Assembly: GCA_002454815.1 (NCBI GenBank)
Contig: DKJL01000010.1
Span: 386,054 to 450,053, forward strand
Length of the DNA: 64,000 nucleotides
Direction: 5' to 3'
Origin: Flavobacteriales bacterium UBA6693
GTDB lineage: Bacteria; Bacteroidota; Bacteroidia; Flavobacteriales; Weeksellaceae
Made by a program: the position numbers and the translations under genes. Shown piece by piece: positions 61,282-64,000 of this stretch. A model generated the notes under the pieces. It made no database searches. It was not told where the DNA came from and saw only the letters and a program-made list of their open reading frames with translations. Each line of letters begins with the position of its first letter. Position 1 is the stretch's first letter.

Positions 61282-61712
61282 CTTATTACTTTATTTAAAA
61301 TTTTATCTACAGTCATTTTTAATTCTTTCATATCTTCATCGGTAAGCGCTAACTTCTGCTGCATTTTTTGCGGGATAGTGCACGCCTGTTTTTTAAGAGC
61401 GACACCTTGTTCCGTGAGGAAAATTTCTACCATCCGTTCATCCTCCTTCTGCCTCACTCTCGACAGAAATTTTTTTGCCTCAAGTCTTTTAAGAAGTGGA
61501 GTTACCGTTCCGCTGTCAAGGTAGACCTTTTCGCTGATCTGGTTCACAGTTAAGCCCTCAGTTTCCCATAAAACCATCATCACCAAGTACTGGGAATACG
61601 TCAGGTTTAATTCCTCCAGAAATGGACGGTACAATGCGATAATTTCTTTTGAAATCACGTAAAGCGGAAAACATATTTGTTCACTGAGCTGTGGAGCTTC
61701 TTTGCGCTGCAT
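61278..61712 (-). CDS. ohrR: OhrR-like MarR-family regulator
   Basis: A 144-residue winged-helix regulator of the MarR family. The N-terminal reactive Cys of OhrR proteins is in place (QLSEQICFPLYVISKE, Cys14), and the DNA-binding helix region reads NQISEKVYLDSGTVTPLLKR with the wing RQKEDERMVEIFL. OhrR represses ohr genes and is released when its Cys is oxidised by organic peroxides. Two OhrR-style palindromes occur at the operon promoter (62400-62428). Confidence 0.93.
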   Translation of the reverse strand: MQRKEAPQLSEQICFPLYVISKEIIALYRPFLEELNLTYSQYLVMMVLWETEGLTVNQISEKVYLDSGTVTPLLKRLEAKKFLSRVRQKEDERMVEIFLTEQGVALKKQACTIPQKMQQKLALTDEDMKELKMTVDKILNKVIR

Positions 61713-61729
61713 TTAGAAATTATATTTCT

Positions 61730-62362
61730 TTATTTTTTTATGATAAATTCCTCCATCGGAATTCTCACTTTTTTCATATGCGAAAGATAATCGCGCTCCT
61801 TATCGCGGTAGCCTAGGTAGAGCAGGCTCACACTTTTCAGGCCCAATTCTTTCAGTTCCAGAATATCGTCGACAAGGGCATTGTTAAAACCTTCTGCCGG
61901 CGTACTGTCGACTTTCAGTTCGGCGGCTTGTGCCATTGCAATTCCAAGCGCGATATAGCTTTGGCGCGCAGTGTGCGCAAAATGCTGCTCGGAGGTCTGG
62001 CCATTATAAAGTTCTTTCAGCTTGTCGGTGTAGCTGCCAAATCTGCCGCGGGGCAATTCCCGCTCGTCCGTGTGACGATCATAAACCGCATCGATCTTTT
62101 CATCGGAATAATGATCCCATGCTGCAAATACCAAAACGTGAGAGCATTCCCTCATTACGTCGGGGTTCAGCGCACCCTGCACCATTTTTTCTTTGAGTTG
62201 CTGATCTTCCACCACGACAATACGAAACGGCTGCAGGCCCGACGAAGTTGGCGCCAGTCTCGCTGCCTCCAGTATTTTATTTAAATCTTGCTCAGAAACT
62301 TTCTTGGTTGCATCGTACGCTTTCACGGCGTGTCTCCATTTTAAATCTTCCAGTAGTGCCAT
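61730..62362 (-). CDS. Nitroreductase-family flavoprotein
   Basis: A 210-residue FMN enzyme of the NfsB/NfnB type, which reduces nitro-aromatics or quinones with NAD(P)H. It opens MALLEDLKWRHAVKAYDATK, with LEAARLAPTSSGLQPFRIVV and the FMN-site region SYIALGIAMAQAAELKVDSTP, and later LLYLGYRDKERDYLS. It is the first gene of the peroxide operon, 17 bases upstream of ohrR. Confidence 0.92.
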   Translation of the reverse strand: MALLEDLKWRHAVKAYDATKKVSEQDLNKILEAARLAPTSSGLQPFRIVVVEDQQLKEKMVQGALNPDVMRECSHVLVFAAWDHYSDEKIDAVYDRHTDERELPRGRFGSYTDKLKELYNGQTSEQHFAHTARQSYIALGIAMAQAAELKVDSTPAEGFNNALVDDILELKELGLKSVSLLYLGYRDKERDYLSHMKKVRIPMEEFIIKK

Positions 62363-62387
62363 CGTTCTTTCTTATTGTTTGAGACTG

Positions 62388-62418
62388 CAAAGATAGCAAA
62401 CAATTACATTGTGCGCAA
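62388..62418 (-). promoter_or_regulatory. Promoter of the nitroreductase-ohrR-ohr operon
   Basis: Minus strand TATCTTTG (CAAAGATA at 62388-62395) and a TTG (CAA at 62416-62418) 20 bases upstream form a good Bacteroidota promoter, 25 bases before the nitroreductase ATG. The -33 TTG lies inside the palindrome at 62414-62428. Confidence 0.65.
62400..62412. promoter_or_regulatory. OhrR-type operator site 1
   Basis: ACAAT-TAC-ATTGT, a perfect interrupted palindrome of the ACAATT/AATTGT type seen in OhrR operators. It lies between the -7 and -33 elements. Confidence 0.6.
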
Positions 62419-62428
62419 TTTAATTGCG
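62414..62428. promoter_or_regulatory. OhrR-type operator site 2
   Basis: CGCAATT-T-AATTGCG, a perfect 15-base palindrome that covers the -33 element. A third half-site (AATTGC, 62449-62454) lies further upstream. Confidence 0.6.
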
Positions 62429-62461
62429 TTCAATAGTAAGAAAAAATTAATTGCACAAAAA

Positions 62462-62484
62462 AACCATCTGGAATTCAGATGGTT
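62462..62484. terminator. Terminator downstream of the transaldolase gene
   Basis: Stem AACCATCTG / CAGATGGTT with loop GAATT. The A run at 62455-62463 forms the minus-strand T tract, so it ends the minus-strand gene at 62507. Confidence 0.8.
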
Positions 62485-62506
62485 ATGTTAATTTGTCGGA
62501 AAATGT

Positions 62507-63160
62507 TTATCCCATTTTCTTCGCGTCGGCCACAAACTGGTCCAAACCTTTGTCGGTCAGTGGGTGATTCAAGAGATTTAAAATAGAAGCCAGCGGTGAA
62601 GTCACGGCGTCAGCACCCACTTTCGCACAGTTGATGATGTGCATAGGCGAACGGATGGAGGCGGCAAGGATCTCGGTATCAAACATATAATTATCAAAAA
62701 TAATCCGGATTTCCCCGATCAGATTCATTCCGTCAACCGAAATGTCATCCAATCTTCCCAGAAAAGGGGAGACATAAGTGGCGCCAGCTTTTGCAGCTAA
62801 CAATGCCTGTCCGGCAGAAAAAATTAAAGTACAGTTGGTTTTAATTCCTTTGTTAGAAAAATATTTCAAAGCTTTAATGCCGTCTTTTATCATCGGGATC
62901 TTAACGACAATATTCGGGTGAATGGCAGCCAGCTCGTCACCTTCAGCAATCATTTCTTCGTAAGTTGTGCCCAGCACTTCCGCCGAAATATCTCCGTCCA
63001 CGATGTCGCAGATGGTAGCGTAATGGTTGCGAATTGCGTCTTTCCCACTGATTCCTTCTTTCGCCATCAGTGATGGATTGGTGGTTACACCGTCTAAAAT
63101 GCCGAGATCCTGTGCTTCGCGAATTTGGTCCAGATTTGCCGTGTCGATAAAAAATTTCAT
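62507..63160 (-). CDS. Transaldolase / fructose-6-phosphate aldolase family protein
   Basis: A 217-residue TIM-barrel enzyme of the short transaldolase (TalC/FSA-like) group that moves or cleaves dihydroxyacetone units. The opening MKFFIDTANLDQIREAQDLG and GVTTNPSLMAKEG, and the Schiff-base lysine in VVKIPMIKDGIKALK, are present, with CTLIFSAGQALLAAKAGATY after it. Transaldolase versus aldolase activity cannot be told from sequence here. A -7 box lies at 63180-63187. Confidence 0.92.
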   Translation of the reverse strand: MKFFIDTANLDQIREAQDLGILDGVTTNPSLMAKEGISGKDAIRNHYATICDIVDGDISAEVLGTTYEEMIAEGDELAAIHPNIVVKIPMIKDGIKALKYFSNKGIKTNCTLIFSAGQALLAAKAGATYVSPFLGRLDDISVDGMNLIGEIRIIFDNYMFDTEILAASIRSPMHIINCAKVGADAVTSPLASILNLLNHPLTDKGLDQFVADAKKMG

Positions 63161-63179
63161 ACTGCTTTTTTTGTTTGTG

Positions 63180-63187
63180 CAAAGGTA
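63180..63187 (-). promoter_or_regulatory. Putative promoter -7 element for the transaldolase gene
   Basis: Minus strand TACCTTTG, 19 bases before the ATG at 63160. Confidence 0.5.
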
Positions 63188-63258
63188 AGATTTTCAGTTT
63201 CAATCAGAAAATGATTGATGCGGTAAGAACTATTTAAAATTAGCTTAAGAATCATTAA

Positions 63259-63513
63259 TTATCCCTGCGCCAGTTTTTCTTCGATCACTGCCAAGGCCGA
63301 TTTTACGTCGCGCATCTTCTCCATGGATTCTGCATCAATTTCAATATCGAAAACCTCTTCCACATCCAATACTACATCCACCAAATTGGCGGAGTTGATA
63401 TTTAAATCGTTGATGAAATCCGTGTTTTCATTGATGTTTTGCAGCAGTGTATCGTCTTTAACGTAGGGTTTTACAATTTCTTTTAATTTTAAAATGGCTT
63501 CGTCTTTATTCAT
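63259..63513 (-). CDS. Acyl carrier protein
   Basis: An 84-residue ACP. The phosphopantetheine Ser sits in NDLNINSANLVDVVLDVEE (Ser41) where housekeeping ACPs read DSL. The changed flank (INSAN) and acidic helix II suggest a specialised ACP rather than the fatty-acid one. It starts 11 bases after a ketosynthase gene on the same strand, so it should work with it. Pigment or polyene synthesis is inferred. Confidence 0.9.
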   Translation of the reverse strand: MNKDEAILKLKEIVKPYVKDDTLLQNINENTDFINDLNINSANLVDVVLDVEEVFDIEIDAESMEKMRDVKSALAVIEEKLAQG

Positions 63514-63524
63514 TGTGGATAATA

Positions 63525-64000
63525 TTAATTCGAATATTTTTTAAAGATAATACATCCGTTCACGTCGCCAAAGCCAAAACTTACTTTTGCCGCAATATTT
63601 ATAGGCGTTTCAACAATTTGATGTGGAATGCAGTCGGCACTGATTAATTCCTGGATTTCAGGATGCAGATCGTCACAGTTGATATTGGGCGCCACAAAAT
63701 TTTCCGAGAGCTGCAGAACCGCGGCCACACATTCTACACTCGCTGCCGCCGAGAGGCAATGTCCGGTTAATGACTTTAAGGAATTGATGTAGGGAAAATC
63801 TTTTCCAAAACGGTTTAAACTTTCCGCTAAATTTTTAATTTCGGTGCTGTCTTTTGCCGTCGCGGTCAAATGTCCACTGATATAATCAATGTCTTTGGCT
63901 TCAATTCCAGATTCTAAAATGGCATCTTTTACACATTTCTGAACGGCGGTGGAATTTGGGGCAGTCATACTTCCGCCGCCGCGCTGACCGCCACTGTTGA
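63525..64000 (-). CDS. Beta-ketoacyl synthase, C-terminal part (cut by window edge)
   Basis: The visible 158 residues are the C-terminal half of a ketosynthase. Upstream of the first Met in view the frame continues as SGGQRGGGSMTAPNS, so the gene runs past the edge. The two catalytic histidines are present in YISGHLTATAKDSTE (where FabF reads AHGTGT) and SLTGHCLSAAASVE. The unusual first motif and the adjacent ACP point to a flexirubin/aryl-polyene type synthase, which is inference. Confidence 0.88.
   Translation of the reverse strand, partial: NSGGQRGGGSMTAPNSTAVQKCVKDAILESGIEAKDIDYISGHLTATAKDSTEIKNLAESLNRFGKDFPYINSLKSLTGHCLSAAASVECVAAVLQLSENFVAPNINCDDLHPEIQELISADCIPHQIVETPINIAAKVSFGFGDVNGCIIFKKYSN

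Noticed and set aside
1..64000. CRISPR array, insertion sequence, prophage or plasmid genes
   Set aside because: No regularly spaced repeats, no transposase or phage-structure genes and no integrase were seen anywhere in the window.

Overview
The window looks like chromosome of a flavobacterium, most likely of the Chryseobacterium group (Weeksellaceae). Four things point there: repeated TAnnTTTG promoter elements typical of Bacteroidota; three proteins with type IX secretion (T9SS) tail domains; a malate:quinone oxidoreductase, short Complex I subunits and a methylmalonyl-CoA epimerase; and, at the right edge, an acyl carrier protein plus ketosynthase of the kind seen in flexirubin/aryl-polyene pigment clusters. 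This is inferred from protein style, not from a 16S gene. Most of the window is ordinary core chromosome; no intact insertion sequence, prophage or CRISPR array was seen.

Layout. 1-6245 (minus): front part of the respiratory Complex I operon (nuoA-B-C-D-E-F, an outer-membrane protein gene, then nuoG cut by the window edge). 6291-13656: a GNAT-like protein, a YugP-type metalloprotease, a YigZ-family protein, ribD, a secreted unknown, a DUF349 protein and aroE. 13723-17625: a T9SS-exported endonuclease I, an ABC-type permease and rbfA, followed by a GC-rich hairpin repeat at 17660-17788. 17981-29802: mce, a CAU-anticodon tRNA, tex, an FKBP, topoisomerase III, an M23 peptidase, gpsA, mqo and small proteins. 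29799-38497: mtaB, a phosphorylase-like protein without the usual PLP lysine, prfB without a frameshift site, a DedA protein, and a TonB-dependent receptor paired with a secreted thioredoxin.

38595-42780 is a stress-flavoured cluster: thiol peroxidase, a gene remnant, three SRPBCC proteins, an SDR, a membrane-tailed J-domain protein and a tiny Cys/Lys-rich protein. 42930-51513 carries gcvP, a T9SS cargo protein, a dGTPase, a band-7 protein, an Mpo1-like protein and an amino-acid permease. 51634-60170 is a surface/envelope block: a large T9SS type B protein, a 987-residue TPR protein and an outer-membrane barrel protein.

60195-60690 holds tRNA-Arg(UCG), a broken GIY-YIG nuclease gene, and a second copy of the 3' half of the same tRNA plus its terminator, a scar-like arrangement. 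60859-62428 is an organic-peroxide operon (nitroreductase, OhrR, Ohr) whose promoter carries two OhrR-style palindromes, one lying over the -33 element. A transaldolase-family gene and the ACP/ketosynthase pair close the window.

The most interesting observations are the tRNA-Arg/GIY-YIG duplication unit, the lysine-less phosphorylase, the double-operator peroxide promoter, the GC-rich repeat and the 50-residue Cys/Lys protein. None is proved to be a new system from sequence alone.
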